Source: a virus
DNA: 22,747 nucleotides
Virus record (IMG/VR): IMGVR_UViG_3300013131_000259
Location: 1 to 22,747 of that record
Direction: 5' to 3' (one strand)
Made by a program: the position numbers and the translations under genes
Notes under the pieces: model-generated
What the model was told of the DNA's origin: nothing
Seen by the model: only the letters and a program-made list of their open reading frames with translations
The model's database searches: none
Shown: piece by piece, positions 1 to 9,519 of the stretch
Numbering within the stretch: the first letter of the stretch is position 1
How the letters are laid out: each line of letters begins with the position of its first letter

Positions 1-324
1 CCTGTGTTTCCAGTGGTTCCCTGGGCTCCTGTGGCACCTGTGTTTCCAGTGGTTCCCTGAGTGCCAGTGGCACCTGCGGTGCCTGTGGCTCCTGTGTTTC
101 CAGTGGTTCCCTGAGTGCCAGTGGCACCTGCGGTGCCTGTGGCTCCTGTGTTTCCAGTGGTTCCCTGGGCTCCTGTGGCACCTGTGTTTCCAGTGGTTCC
201 CTGGGCTCCTGTGGCACCTGTGTTTCCAGTGGTTCCCTGGGCTCCTGTGGCACCTGTGTTTCCAGTGGTTCCCTGAGTGCCAGTGGCACCTGTGTTTCCA
301 GTGGTTCCCTGAGTGCCAGTGGCA
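1..324 (-). repeat. Near-perfect 36/54-nt tandem DNA repeat encoding collagen-like Gly-X-Y
   Basis: Eight consecutive units fill this stretch exactly: six of 36 nt and two of 54 nt (73-126 and 127-180). The 54-nt units contain an extra 18 nt encoding GATGTA. Two subtypes alternate at the DNA level (CTGGGCTCCTGTGGCA or CTGAGTGCCAGTGGCA at the unit end). All unit lengths are multiples of nine, so copy-number change keeps both the frame and the Gly-X-Y register. The array continues past the left edge. Confidence 0.95.
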
Positions 325-2612
325 CCGGTGAGACCCGTCGAACCAGACGCGCCTTGAGTTCCTGTGGCACCGGAAGCTCCTTGAACGCCTTGTGCTCCCG
401 TGGCTCCCGTCAAACCTGTGGAGCCTGATGCTCCTTGGACTCCTTGTGAACCTGTTGCACCGGTGAGACCGGTAGAACCTGAAGCACCTTGAACACCCTG
501 GGCACCTGTGGCACCAGTAAGTCCTGTGGAACCTGAAGCACCTTGGACTCCTTGAGCACCAGTCGCTCCTGTCAGGCCCGTCGAGCCAGATGCACCTTGA
601 ACGCCTTGAATTCCTTGAGAACCTGTGGCTCCTGTCAAGCCTGTGGAACCAGATGCCCCTTGGACACCGGTCGCACCTGTCAAGCCTGTGGAACCAGAGG
701 CACCTTGCACGCCTTGGGCACCTGTGGCGCCTGTAAGACCGGTAGAGCCTGAAGCTCCCTGCACTCCTTGAATTCCTTGAGGACCGGTCGCACCTGTCAG
801 ACCTGTGGAACCAGATGCTCCTTGGACTCCTTGTGGACCCGTGGATCCGGTCGCGCCGGAGGGACCTGTCACACCTTGAGGACCGGTCGCACCTCCAGTC
901 AAAAGATTGGTGGCGACACCGGCACCGAGTGCTGTGACGTCGTAGTAGCCGCCACGGTTCGTGCCACCAGTTTCAAAGATGCGCACCTTGTTCTGATACA
1001 CATCGATTGTGACACCTGCACTGATGGACGTGTTTGTCTGTGGCTTTGAAAGTTGAATCTGTCCACCTTCGTCACCGATAGAATAGGTCGAAATAATGCT
1101 GGCGCTGACACTTAATTCCGCCGCCGAAGAGTTGTACGTAAAAACATTTGAACCGGTAAGCGCCCCGCCTGTACCGACATACACGACTTGATTTGCGACC
1201 AGACCGCTGCCTGTCAACGTACCTGAGATCGCGGTGGCATATACGTTGGCCCAGTTCTTAGTGGCAGAGCCTAGGTTATAGAGATTGTTTGTGCCAGGAA
1301 GTATCGATCCCGTCACCGACACGGATCCATTAACTGCCAATTTGTCGGTGAACGTGTTAGTACCTATGCCGACATTACCTGAAGAATCGATTCGAAGACG
1401 CTCAGTCTGAGTTCCTCCTCCGGCGTGTGTTCCGTATGTTAACGTGCTAGCGTTGAAAAGAAACTGTCCAACGCTGTTGCCGTCGTGCCACAATTCAAGC
1501 TGCGGATTGCTGTTGGCTATGACGCGGAAACCTGTTCCTACAGCTGCCGTGTAGGAGTTGTGAAGAGCATTGACGGACGAAGTGCCTGCCCTCAAAGACG
1601 TGGTGGACGTTGTGCCATTAACATCGAGTTTGTAACCTGGTGTCGCTGAACCGATACCAACATTGGTGCCATCGTCATACACAACGCTGGTTCCTAGAGC
1701 ATTTGCTCCCGACCATTTCGCGAGGTAGTTGCTGGTACCACTGCCGCTCACGAGTGTCGTCTCGGATCCTAGCTTGCCTGCCTTCCACTGATCGGTGACT
1801 ACGTCCCAAATGAGAGATCCGGTGACTCCTGTCGTCGTGTCTGCGACGTATATGCCGCCTGTAGAAGCAGGTGATGGACCTGCGTTGAGGAGGATGGCGT
1901 TATCCTTTATCTCGACGACCTGAGAGTTGACGATGGTTTGAGTGCCGTTGACCGTGAGGTTACCGGTAATCGTGACGTCACCAGAGAATGATCCTGTCCT
2001 GACATATATGTCACGCCAACGATACGTTGCTGAACCTATGTCATGGGTGACAGTGACGCCGGGAAGAACAGAACCGGTGACAGAAAGGTTGCCACCAGAA
2101 ATTGCCAGCCTGTTACCATTAGGATCATTTGTTCCTATTCCTACATTTCCCGATGAGTCTATTCTCATCCTCTCAGTTTGCGAACCGAGACTTGTGTTGC
2201 TAACAGCGAAAATCATTCCGCTGTATCCTCCGAGACTTAAATTTGTGTCGCCTGCAGATCTATAGATTCCAATGTATTTTCCTGTTGTGCTTTCGTCTCC
2301 CAGCGAAATAAAGGAGCCATTTGCGAAAATGCCTACTTTTAAGTTTCCATAGACGTGAGCTTTATCCTGCGGTGTATTTGTTCCGATGCCAACGTTGCCG
2401 CTCGCACTGACAAAGAGAATTGAAGTTCCCAGGTAGTTCTGAGCGTCGAGGACACCGACACCACCTGTCTGTTGACCGCCAGGTCTGAAAGTCGCTATCG
2501 GCTCAGACAGGGTAGTTCCACTGCCCGAGACGAGCAGTCGTGACGTGATGTTGGTCGTGCCGATGCCTACTGAACCAGAGACGTTAGTGATTACGGTGTT
2601 ATAAGTTGCCAT
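1..2612 (-). CDS. Fibre-like structural protein with collagen-like stalk (third giant paralogue, 3' end outside the window)
   Basis: The frame is open from an ATG at 2612 to the left edge: 870 complete codons, no stop. The start is preceded by TTAGGA and lies 15 nt after the stop of the upstream fibre gene, so the genes are probably co-transcribed. Residues 1-570 hold phage-fibre motifs: VGIGT repeats, [15 protein letters not shown]-type blocks, and one LLNAGPSP...GGIYVADTT module shared with both neighbouring giant proteins. From about residue 573 on, the sequence is collagen-like Gly-X-Y ([17 protein letters not shown] type, then [11 protein letters not shown]). Collagen-like segments in phage fibres form trimeric triple-helical rods; a trimeric virion fibre is therefore inferred. 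It lacks the GSLTKLxDG units so abundant in its two paralogues. The C-terminal tip is not visible, so receptor-binding or chaperone domains cannot be judged. Fibre class is fairly sure; location on the virion is not. Confidence 0.85.
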   Translation of the reverse strand, partial: MATYNTVITNVSGSVGIGTTNITSRLLVSGSGTTLSEPIATFRPGGQQTGGVGVLDAQNYLGTSILFVSASGNVGIGTNTPQDKAHVYGNLKVGIFANGSFISLGDESTTGKYIGIYRSAGDTNLSLGGYSGMIFAVSNTSLGSQTERMRIDSSGNVGIGTNDPNGNRLAISGGNLSVTGSVLPGVTVTHDIGSATYRWRDIYVRTGSFSGDVTITGNLTVNGTQTIVNSQVVEIKDNAILLNAGPSPASTGGIYVADTTTGVTGSLIWDVVTDQWKAGKLGSETTLVSGSGTSNYLAKWSGANALGTSVVYDDGTNVGIGSATPGYKLDVNGTTSTTSLRAGTSSVNALHNSYTAAVGTGFRVIANSNPQLELWHDGNSVGQFLFNASTLTYGTHAGGGTQTERLRIDSSGNVGIGTNTFTDKLAVNGSVSVTGSILPGTNNLYNLGSATKNWANVYATAISGTLTGSGLVANQVVYVGTGGALTGSNVFTYNSSAAELSVSASIISTYSIGDEGGQIQLSKPQTNTSISAGVTIDVYQNKVRIFETGGTNRGGYYDVTALGAGVATNLLTGGATGPQGVTGPSGATGSTGPQGVQGASGSTGLTGATGPQGIQGVQGASGSTGLTGATGAQGVQGASGSTGLTGATGVQGASGSTGLTGATGSQGIQGVQGASGSTGLTGATGAQGVQGASGSTGLTGATGAQGVQGASGSTGLTGATGSQGVQGASGSTGLTGATGAQGVQGASGATGTQGASGSTGLTGATGTQGTTGNTGATGTQGTTGNTGATGAQGTTGNTGATGAQGTTGNTGATGAQGTTGNTGATGTAGATGTQGTTGNTGATGTAGATGTQGTTGNTGATGAQGTTGNT
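325..893 (-). repeat. Older, degenerate collagen-like repeat block
   Basis: This part of the collagen segment follows a mostly 18-residue (54-nt) unit of the form [18 protein letters not shown], with shorter 27- or 36-nt and longer variants. At the DNA level the copies differ at many third positions, unlike the almost identical units at 1-324. It joins the globular part of the protein at about 893, where the sequence changes from LLTGG to Gly-X-Y. Confidence 0.9.
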
Positions 2613-2627
2613 GTCTTAACGTCCTAA

Positions 2628-5600
2628 TTATGCAAGTTGCTTCAGTCTGACCGTCGTGTTATTTCCAACAAATCCTGCGGCGTATCCTGCTATCTTCACA
2701 CGCAACGTCGCTGTGCCGCCTTGATCGATGTCTGTGGCTTCGGATCCACTCTGGAAGTAGACGACGTCTGCTGTCAGAGGACCGTTTCCAGCCGCGCCAT
2801 AAAGCGACCGCGGTGCCGGGCTCTCGGATATGAACTGGATGTAGTTTCTCACGGTGGCACCGTTGTTACCGGTACCGATGAGAACCTTGCCGTAGATGAC
2901 GTCCCTGTATGCCGACGAGGCGCTTGAGTTAGGATTGCCGATGATCATTAACTCGTACACGGCTGCATCCGTCGCCACTGATATGGTGTCGAACAGGGCT
3001 GTAGTGCCGCTTGTTGAAGACGGCGAAGTGTATGCCGGGCCCAAAGATCCGGATGCGGTGACGTTGTCAGCGTAGACGTTGGACCACCGCTTGGTGGCAG
3101 AGCCTAAGTCGTAGGTGTCGTCGAGACCCGGCAGCAGAGATCCGGTTACAGACATGGAACCATTTACTGCCAGCATGTCTGTCGTCGAGGCCGATCCAAT
3201 GCCAACGTTAGTGGCATTGAGTTCCACGAAACTTGCCTTGAGCCTGACGCGGGAGTTTGCGGCTCCCGTGACTTCTTGCCCACCGATCTGCAGAGTGTCT
3301 GTCGTGTTGGCGACCGTGATGTAAGATGTGCCTGTCTGTCGTAATCTTAGTTCTCCAACAATGCCGGCATTTCCTTGGACGACCAACTTCTCATTGATGC
3401 TTGTGGTTCCGATGCCGACGTTGCCGCTACCTGAAACGAAGAGGAGGGATGTCGACGCAGAGTTCTGCACATCGAGGACAGGCAGGTTGGCTCCGTTGGC
3501 AGCGCCGTGACGAACGAGGAGTGTGTTCGTTGAACCTGCGGCGGCGTCTCCTTGCACATGCAGACGACCTGAGGGGGCAGAAGTCGCCGTGACGTTGATT
3601 CCAAAGTTACCGTTTGTGTCAACTCCGAACGCCTGGTCGCCGGACACAGTAAAGCTGAGAAGCTGTCCTGTAGTCCTGCGATACATTCCTGTGGTAGATC
3701 CACCTGTGAAAGAGAACGTTGGAGCAGTGGCAGAACCGTTGCCTCCCTTGAAAGGAATCGTCGAATCGATAGATGTCTCGTAGATGTCAACTATGGAAGT
3801 TCCTGTCGAAGTTTGGACGTCGAGTATTCCGCCTGACGGCAGAGCCGTACCAGGTCGCAACGTCAGTGTGGGATTGGTAGATGTCGATGAACCTGACACG
3901 TGGAGGCGTGCTGAGAAAGAACTTGTGCCTATACCCACACGGGAGTTGGCGTCGTCCCACCAGAAGTTGTTGCTGCCGCTGATGAGTCCACCCGTGCCTG
4001 CTACGACGACGTGACCTGCGAGGACGTTGCTTCCGGTGAGAGAGCCAGAGATGTTACTGGCTCTCAACAGGTTCGACGTCTTGGTGTAAGTGAAGTTGGA
4101 GTTAGCACCGAATGTTCCGCCGTCATTGAACTGAACTTGCGTGTCAGACCCTGCGACGTAAGTTGCGCCTGATGCCGTGTTTGAAATGGTGACGGCGCCA
4201 TTGGAACCTGTCACGATGCTGACGTTGCTTCCGGCGATGAGATATGAAGTTCCATCGGTGAGACGAGTATGAGAACCGCTGAGACCCGCCGAGTGATTTG
4301 TGACACCGGTGAATGTCGTACCTGAAACAGTGGCGACGACGGAGTTGTTTATCGACAGCGTGTAGCTGCTGTTTGCTCCCGCATCAGTTCCGATGAGACC
4401 GGTGCCAACTGTGAAAGCTCTCTCGTTGGACAACGTAGAGTCGTTTCCGAGCGTCAAGAACGCCGACGTAGACGGAGCGAGGTTCGGTGCAGACACCGTG
4501 ACAGCGCCACTTGATCCTGTCGTGACAGTGACGTTACTTCCAGCGATGATGTAAGAAGTTCCATCGGTGAGTCGTGTCAGCGAACCGCTAAGACCTGCAG
4601 AGTGGTTCGTGATTCCCGTGAAAGTAGTGCCTGACACCGTCGCGACGACGGAATTATTGATGGAGAGCGTGTAACTGCTGTTCGCTCCGCCGTCCGTAGC
4701 CAGGATGCCCGTACCGACAGCGAGTGATCTCTCGTTCGTGAGGGTCGCATCATTTCCTACCGTGAGGAATGCCGAGGAAACAGGGGCCAAACCTGTCGTC
4801 GCAAGAGTGATCGATCCGTTTGATCCTGTCGTCGCCGTTATGTTGTTTCCAGCGACGATGTATGAGGTTCCGTCCGTGAGTCTCGTGAGAGAACCACTGA
4901 GACCTGCGTTGTGTTTTGTGACACCTGTGAAAGTGGTTCCTGAGACCGTCGCGACGAGGCTGTCGTTGATCGTGAGCGTGTAGTTGCCACCTGCTCCACC
5001 GTCTGTGGCCTTGAGGCCTGTGCTCGGCGTAAAGACTCTCTCAGACGTCAGGGATGCGTCAGCGGCGAGGGTGAGATATTGGGCAGCCGACGTAGCGACG
5101 CCGGTCGTGGCGATAGTCACAGCACCATTTGAACCGGTGGTGAGAGCGATGTTGGAACCTGCCTGTAGGTAGTCCGTGGTACCGTCTGACAGTTTGGTGA
5201 GAGATCCCGTCAGTGCGTTGGAAACGACATTCGACCACCTCTTGGTCGAGTTGCCGAGAGTGTATGTAACATCAACACCTGGCAGTAAAGATCCTGTTAT
5301 CGATGTCGATCCGTTGACTGCCAACTTATCGTTGGTCACCGTCGTTCCGATTCCAACGTTCGTGCCGTTGTCGTATATGATACCATTGCCTATCGAGTTG
5401 GTGCCCGTAAACTTGGCGACATAATTTGCAGTTCCCGTTCCACTGACTGTGCCACCTGCCATCGTCGCTTCGATCGTGACGGCTCCATTGGAACCTGTCG
5501 TGATGGTGATGTTGGGACCCGCCTGCAGGTAGTTGGTCGTTCCATCGCTCAGTTTCGTATGAGAACCACTGAGAGCAGTGGAGACGATGTTGGACCACCG

Positions 5601-8600
5601 CTTCGTAGAGTTACCAAGGGTATATGTGGCATCGACACCAGGAAACAATGAACCTGTGACTGAGAGGGATCCATTAACTGCAAGTTTGTCGGTTGTCGTC
5701 GTCGTTCCTATTCCGACATTGCCTCCTAATGGATTCAAAGAGAGGTCGTACGTCGCAGTTCCAAAATTCGGAACGTATCCTGATTGAATGTATGATGGGA
5801 ACCTGGCACTTAGATACGTGCCGAAAACGATACCGTTTCCTCCTCCACCTTCGACCGTCAGGTTGGCGTTGGTGCGACTAACCGTGTCGTTGGAAGATCC
5901 AAAGATGTGAAACTTGTTTGCAGGAGAGTTGGTTCCAACACCAACATTAGTACCATCATCGTAAATGACACTGCTGCCGACCGCGTTTGCACCCGTCCAT
6001 TTAGTGACATAGTTGGTGGCACCACTGCCTGAAACCAAAGTGACTTCGGATCCAAGCTTGCCGGCTTTCCAGACGTCAGATGCAGCGTCCCACGCAAGTG
6101 AACCTGTGACGCCTGTCGTCGTGTCTGCGACGTATATGCCGCCCGTGGAGGCCGGAGATGGGCCTGCATTAAGAAGGATGGCGTTGTCTTCTATCTCAAC
6201 GACCTGAGTGTTGACGATAAATTGAGTGCCATTGACGATCAAGTCACCTGTAACCGTGACGTCACCCAAGAAAGAACCGCTGCGAGCATATAGGTCTCTC
6301 CAACGATATGCAGTGGAGCCCAGATCATAAGTTACTGTAACTCCTGGTAGGATGGAACCCGTGACCGACAGGTTGCCTCCCGAGATAGCGAGACGATTGC
6401 CATTGGCATCAGCGGTGCCAATTCCCACGTTGCCTGACGCGTCGACTCTCAGTCTTTCAGATCCGTTCGTAGTGGCCGTTATTATGTTTGCACCGGTAGC
6501 CGTGAGAGCGAGAGTGGCACTTGTGGCCGTGAGGTTCACTCCTGCGGTGCCTGTGATGTTGCCGACAGATGTGAGATTGCCTGTCACATTGGCAGTACCG
6601 TCAAAGCTCTGACCCCAGAGTGTACGAGCATTCTGTAGAGCAGTTGCTGTGGCAGCGTTGCCTGTCGTGCTCTGGTTCAAGGTTGGAACATCGGCAGCTT
6701 GAATCGTAGACGACACAAAACGCGTGCCATCGCCTCGAAGATATTGACCCGATGTGGCCGTGTTGTTTATCCTGAAGCCCTGTCCTGAAGAAACGTTGAC
6801 GTCTCCCGCAACATGAAGAAGCTGTGAAGGATTAGTGATACCAATACCAACGCTTCCTCCGAGTGGGTTCAAAGACAAAGCATAAGTCGCAGTCGCGAAG
6901 TTAGAAACGAAGCCAGACTGAATGTAAGTGGGGAAGAGGGACGAAGAGTAGGTTCCAATGACCACTCCATTTCCTCCACCGCCCTCGATCAGGAGATTTG
7001 AGTTTGCACGATTCACGGTGTCGTTCGAGGATCCCATGATGTGAAACTTATTCGTAGGAGCCGAGGTGCCAACTCCGACTCTACCCAGGGAATTATCCCA
7101 TACGAACTGATTGGTTCCGCTGAGGACACCACCTGTTCCAGCCACTACGATTTGTCCCGCCAGGACATTACTGCCTGTGAGAGAACCTGAGATGTTGGTG
7201 ACCCTTAAGAGATTGCTTGTCTTGTCGAAAGTGAAATCGGCGTCAGCTCCAAAAGTACCACCGTCATTGAACTGAACCTGCGTCGTCGATCCTGCAACGT
7301 ATGTCGCACCTGATGCAGAGTTGGTTATTGTTACTGCCCCTGTCGAGCCTGTCGCGACGGTGATGTTACTTCCTGCGATGATATAAGAAGTACCATCAGA
7401 AAGTTTTGTTAACGAACCGCTGAGATTCGTTGCATGAACAGTCGACCATAGTTTAGAAGAAGAACCAAGACTGTACGAGTTAGAAGTGCCTGGTTGAAGG
7501 GAGCCCGTGACCGACAGGGATCCGTTTACGGATAGTTTGTCGCCTGGTGAGGAATTTCCTATTCCCACATTTCCGCTGTTGAGAACTGTTAATAGTTCGG
7601 AAGACGGATTGGTAACGTATAGAACCTTGGCGTTGGGATAAGTTATGGCCGATGAAAGTGTTGTTACTTTTATGTTCGTGTTGGTTCCATTTCCCTCAAG
7701 GAGAATCTCACCACCGGACTTGATTCCATATCCGTTCTCGAAGTAAGCATAACCGTTGTATATGTGTAGTTTCTGACCAGGCGTCGCAGTGCCGAGGCCG
7801 ACGTTTCCGCTGTTGTCCGCTGCGAGAGTCGTGACCGCGCCGGCGCTGTTTCTTATCCTAAGACCGCTCGCGGCATAGTCTATGTACATCAATCCGTCAG
7901 ATTGACGAGGATAAACCCAGTTTTCGTAAGTTCCTGAAGTATTTTTCGCGATGAAAGAAGCGTTGTTGTCGGTGGCAATCACGCCGCCTGTGCCGGCAAT
8001 CGTGAGTTTGTAACCGGGAGACGAAGTAGAAATTCCAAGTCTCGCATTGGAATTGTCCCAATAAAGATTGTTAGTTCCGCTGAGGACACCACCGGTTCCA
8101 GCCACTACGACTTGTCCCACAAGGACGTTACTGCCTGTGAGTGAACCCGAGATGTTGGTGACCCTCAGGAGATTACTTGTCTTGTCAAATGTGAAATCAG
8201 CGTCAGCTCCAAAAGTGCCGCCGTCATTGAATTGTACTTGGGTCGTCGAACCGGCCACATAGCTTGCACCGGACGCTGTCGAAGAAATTGTGACCGAACC
8301 GTTCGAACTAGTCATGATCTGCACGTTGGATCCACCGACTAGATACGACGTCCCATCGACCAATTTGGTGAGAGATCCGCTGAGACCCGCTGAGTGAACT
8401 GTGACACCTGTGAAAGTTGTGCCTGAGACGGTGGCAACGACGGAGTCATTTATAGACAACGTGTAGTTGCCGCCGGCACCGCCGTCAGTGGCCTTCAATC
8501 CGGTGCCAGGCGTGAACACGCGTTCAGACGACAAAGAAGCGTCTACTGCGAGAGTAAGATATTGGGCTGTCGTTGAAGCGAGACCCGACGTAGCAATGGT

Positions 8601-9482
8601 GACTGAACCGTTGGATCCCGTAGTGATGGCTATGTTGGAACCGGCTTGCAGGTAATTCGTAGTTCCATCTGACAGCTTCGTGAGAGAACCTGTCAATGCA
8701 TTTGCGACGACATTCGACCACCGCTTCGACGAAGTACCAAGAACGTAACTGACATTATTGTCGGCACTCGGATTCAAAGAACCCGATATGACTGCGTTTC
8801 CTGCGACGACAAACTTTGAGTCCATTTGCGTCGTACCGATGCCGACGTTGGTGCCATCGTCAAAGAGAACACTCGTTCCTAATGCGTTCGCGCCACTCCA
8901 TTTGACGACGTAGTTGTTCGTTCCACTGCCAGAAACAAGTGCAACTTCTGCTCCTGACCTGCCTGCTTTCCAAACGTCTGTCGTGGAATCCCATATGAGT
9001 GAACCCGTCGTGTTCGCTGTCGTGTCGGCGACGTATATTCCACCTGTCGGCAGGGGAGACGGTCCGGCGTTGAGAAGGACGATGTTGTCCTTTATGTTGA
9101 CGACCTCGGAGTTAACGATGGTCTGAGTTCCGGCGACCGTCAAGTTGCCTGTGATCGTAACATCACCGCCAAACGATCCAGAAGCACCAAAAATATTGCC
9201 TAGATAATCGACCGATGCGACGGATGTGTCTGAATTGTTCCTAATATCCAGTAATCTACCAGAAGGCAGAGGCACTCCTGCACGAACCACTAGTGTGGTG
9301 TCCGTAGACGTCGATGTTCCGGAGACAAAAAGTCGTGAAGTGGCGACCACCGGAGTTCCGACTCCCATGGAGCCTGTCGTCATCGCTGTCGCAAATGTTG
9401 CGTTGGCGGTGTTGTCGACTACGTTGATTGGATTGGAGCCTACGCTGAGGCCGTTCTTTGCATTGAAGTTATTGATCGCCAT
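2628..9482 (-). CDS. Giant modular fibre-like structural protein, 2284 aa
   Basis: ATG start at 9482, 37 nt after the stop of the preceding giant gene. The N-terminus (MAINNFNAKNGLSVG) resembles, from memory, the starts of cyanomyovirus fibre-like proteins. The body contains eight GSLTKLxDGTSYLIAG-type units, three VQFNDGGTFGA units, four NERxFTxGTGL...VVATVSGTTFTG units, two LLNAGPSP...GGIYVADTT modules (about 5935-6280 and 8835-9180), two GGGGNG...IQSG modules and many VGIGT motifs. It is Gly/Ser/Thr/Asn-rich, Cys-poor and has no membrane segment or signal peptide. The last 135 residues (2628-3040) are non-repetitive, end in VRLKQLA and may form the distal cap; there is no recognisable Peptidase_S74 chaperone tail. 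Such proteins normally form trimeric beta-helical fibres on the virion; attachment site and receptor are unknown. Confidence 0.88.
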   Translation of the reverse strand: MAINNFNAKNGLSVGSNPINVVDNTANATFATAMTTGSMGVGTPVVATSRLFVSGTSTSTDTTLVVRAGVPLPSGRLLDIRNNSDTSVASVDYLGNIFGASGSFGGDVTITGNLTVAGTQTIVNSEVVNIKDNIVLLNAGPSPLPTGGIYVADTTANTTGSLIWDSTTDVWKAGRSGAEVALVSGSGTNNYVVKWSGANALGTSVLFDDGTNVGIGTTQMDSKFVVAGNAVISGSLNPSADNNVSYVLGTSSKRWSNVVANALTGSLTKLSDGTTNYLQAGSNIAITTGSNGSVTIATSGLASTTAQYLTLAVDASLSSERVFTPGTGLKATDGGAGGNYTLSINDSVVATVSGTTFTGVTVHSAGLSGSLTKLVDGTSYLVGGSNVQIMTSSNGSVTISSTASGASYVAGSTTQVQFNDGGTFGADADFTFDKTSNLLRVTNISGSLTGSNVLVGQVVVAGTGGVLSGTNNLYWDNSNARLGISTSSPGYKLTIAGTGGVIATDNNASFIAKNTSGTYENWVYPRQSDGLMYIDYAASGLRIRNSAGAVTTLAADNSGNVGLGTATPGQKLHIYNGYAYFENGYGIKSGGEILLEGNGTNTNIKVTTLSSAITYPNAKVLYVTNPSSELLTVLNSGNVGIGNSSPGDKLSVNGSLSVTGSLQPGTSNSYSLGSSSKLWSTVHATNLSGSLTKLSDGTSYIIAGSNITVATGSTGAVTITNSASGATYVAGSTTQVQFNDGGTFGADADFTFDKTSNLLRVTNISGSLTGSNVLAGQIVVAGTGGVLSGTNQFVWDNSLGRVGVGTSAPTNKFHIMGSSNDTVNRANSNLLIEGGGGNGVVIGTYSSSLFPTYIQSGFVSNFATATYALSLNPLGGSVGIGITNPSQLLHVAGDVNVSSGQGFRINNTATSGQYLRGDGTRFVSSTIQAADVPTLNQSTTGNAATATALQNARTLWGQSFDGTANVTGNLTSVGNITGTAGVNLTATSATLALTATGANIITATTNGSERLRVDASGNVGIGTADANGNRLAISGGNLSVTGSILPGVTVTYDLGSTAYRWRDLYARSGSFLGDVTVTGDLIVNGTQFIVNTQVVEIEDNAILLNAGPSPASTGGIYVADTTTGVTGSLAWDAASDVWKAGKLGSEVTLVSGSGATNYVTKWTGANAVGSSVIYDDGTNVGVGTNSPANKFHIFGSSNDTVSRTNANLTVEGGGGNGIVFGTYLSARFPSYIQSGYVPNFGTATYDLSLNPLGGNVGIGTTTTTDKLAVNGSLSVTGSLFPGVDATYTLGNSTKRWSNIVSTALSGSHTKLSDGTTNYLQAGPNITITTGSNGAVTIEATMAGGTVSGTGTANYVAKFTGTNSIGNGIIYDNGTNVGIGTTVTNDKLAVNGSTSITGSLLPGVDVTYTLGNSTKRWSNVVSNALTGSLTKLSDGTTDYLQAGSNIALTTGSNGAVTIATTGVATSAAQYLTLAADASLTSERVFTPSTGLKATDGGAGGNYTLTINDSLVATVSGTTFTGVTKHNAGLSGSLTRLTDGTSYIVAGNNITATTGSNGSITLATTGLAPVSSAFLTVGNDATLTNERSLAVGTGILATDGGANSSYTLSINNSVVATVSGTTFTGITNHSAGLSGSLTRLTDGTSYIIAGSNVTVTTGSSGAVTVSAPNLAPSTSAFLTLGNDSTLSNERAFTVGTGLIGTDAGANSSYTLSINNSVVATVSGTTFTGVTNHSAGLSGSHTRLTDGTSYLIAGSNVSIVTGSNGAVTISNTASGATYVAGSDTQVQFNDGGTFGANSNFTYTKTSNLLRASNISGSLTGSNVLAGHVVVAGTGGLISGSNNFWWDDANSRVGIGTSSFSARLHVSGSSTSTNPTLTLRPGTALPSGGILDVQTSTGTSIVDIYETSIDSTIPFKGGNGSATAPTFSFTGGSTTGMYRRTTGQLLSFTVSGDQAFGVDTNGNFGINVTATSAPSGRLHVQGDAAAGSTNTLLVRHGAANGANLPVLDVQNSASTSLLFVSGSGNVGIGTTSINEKLVVQGNAGIVGELRLRQTGTSYITVANTTDTLQIGGQEVTGAANSRVRLKASFVELNATNVGIGSASTTDMLAVNGSMSVTGSLLPGLDDTYDLGSATKRWSNVYADNVTASGSLGPAYTSPSSTSGTTALFDTISVATDAAVYELMIIGNPNSSASSAYRDVIYGKVLIGTGNNGATVRNYIQFISESPAPRSLYGAAGNGPLTADVVYFQSGSEATDIDQGGTATLRVKIAGYAAGFVGNNTTVRLKQLA
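4230..5190 (-). repeat. 309-nt tandem protein-coding repeat in the 2284-aa fibre gene
   Basis: The codons for the DG of LTDGTS recur at 4252, 4561 and 4870, exactly 309 nt apart, and again at 5182 (312 nt, because that copy carries one extra codon, DGTTDY). Each 103-residue unit reads SAFLTLGNDATLxNER ... VVATVSGTTFTG ... GLSGSLTRLTDGTSY ... TGSNGAVTI. Protein identity between units is high, while the DNA differs at many third positions. Confidence 0.9.
7090..7320 (-). repeat. Duplicated ISGSLTGSNVLxGQ/VQFNDGG segment (pairs with about 8050-8265)
   Basis: This stretch and 8050-8265 encode almost the same protein segment (NISGSLTGSNVL then VQFNDGGTFGADADFTFDK). Their DNA is visibly closer to each other than either is to the other copies of this module, suggesting the youngest duplication among the dispersed modules. 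Confidence 0.75.
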
Positions 9483-9519
9483 GCCTTAGGTTCCCTATCC
9501 CCTAAACAGGTTGCGCTCA

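Noticed and set aside
1-324. 36-nt repeats resembling a CRISPR array
   Set aside because: Units are directly contiguous without spacers, lie in an open reading frame and encode Gly-X-Y collagen-like sequence.
543-1049. Cys-rich plus-strand open frames
   Set aside because: They are the antisense of the collagen-coding repeats; the Cys pattern merely mirrors Gly/Thr/Ala codons, and no ribosome binding site is present.
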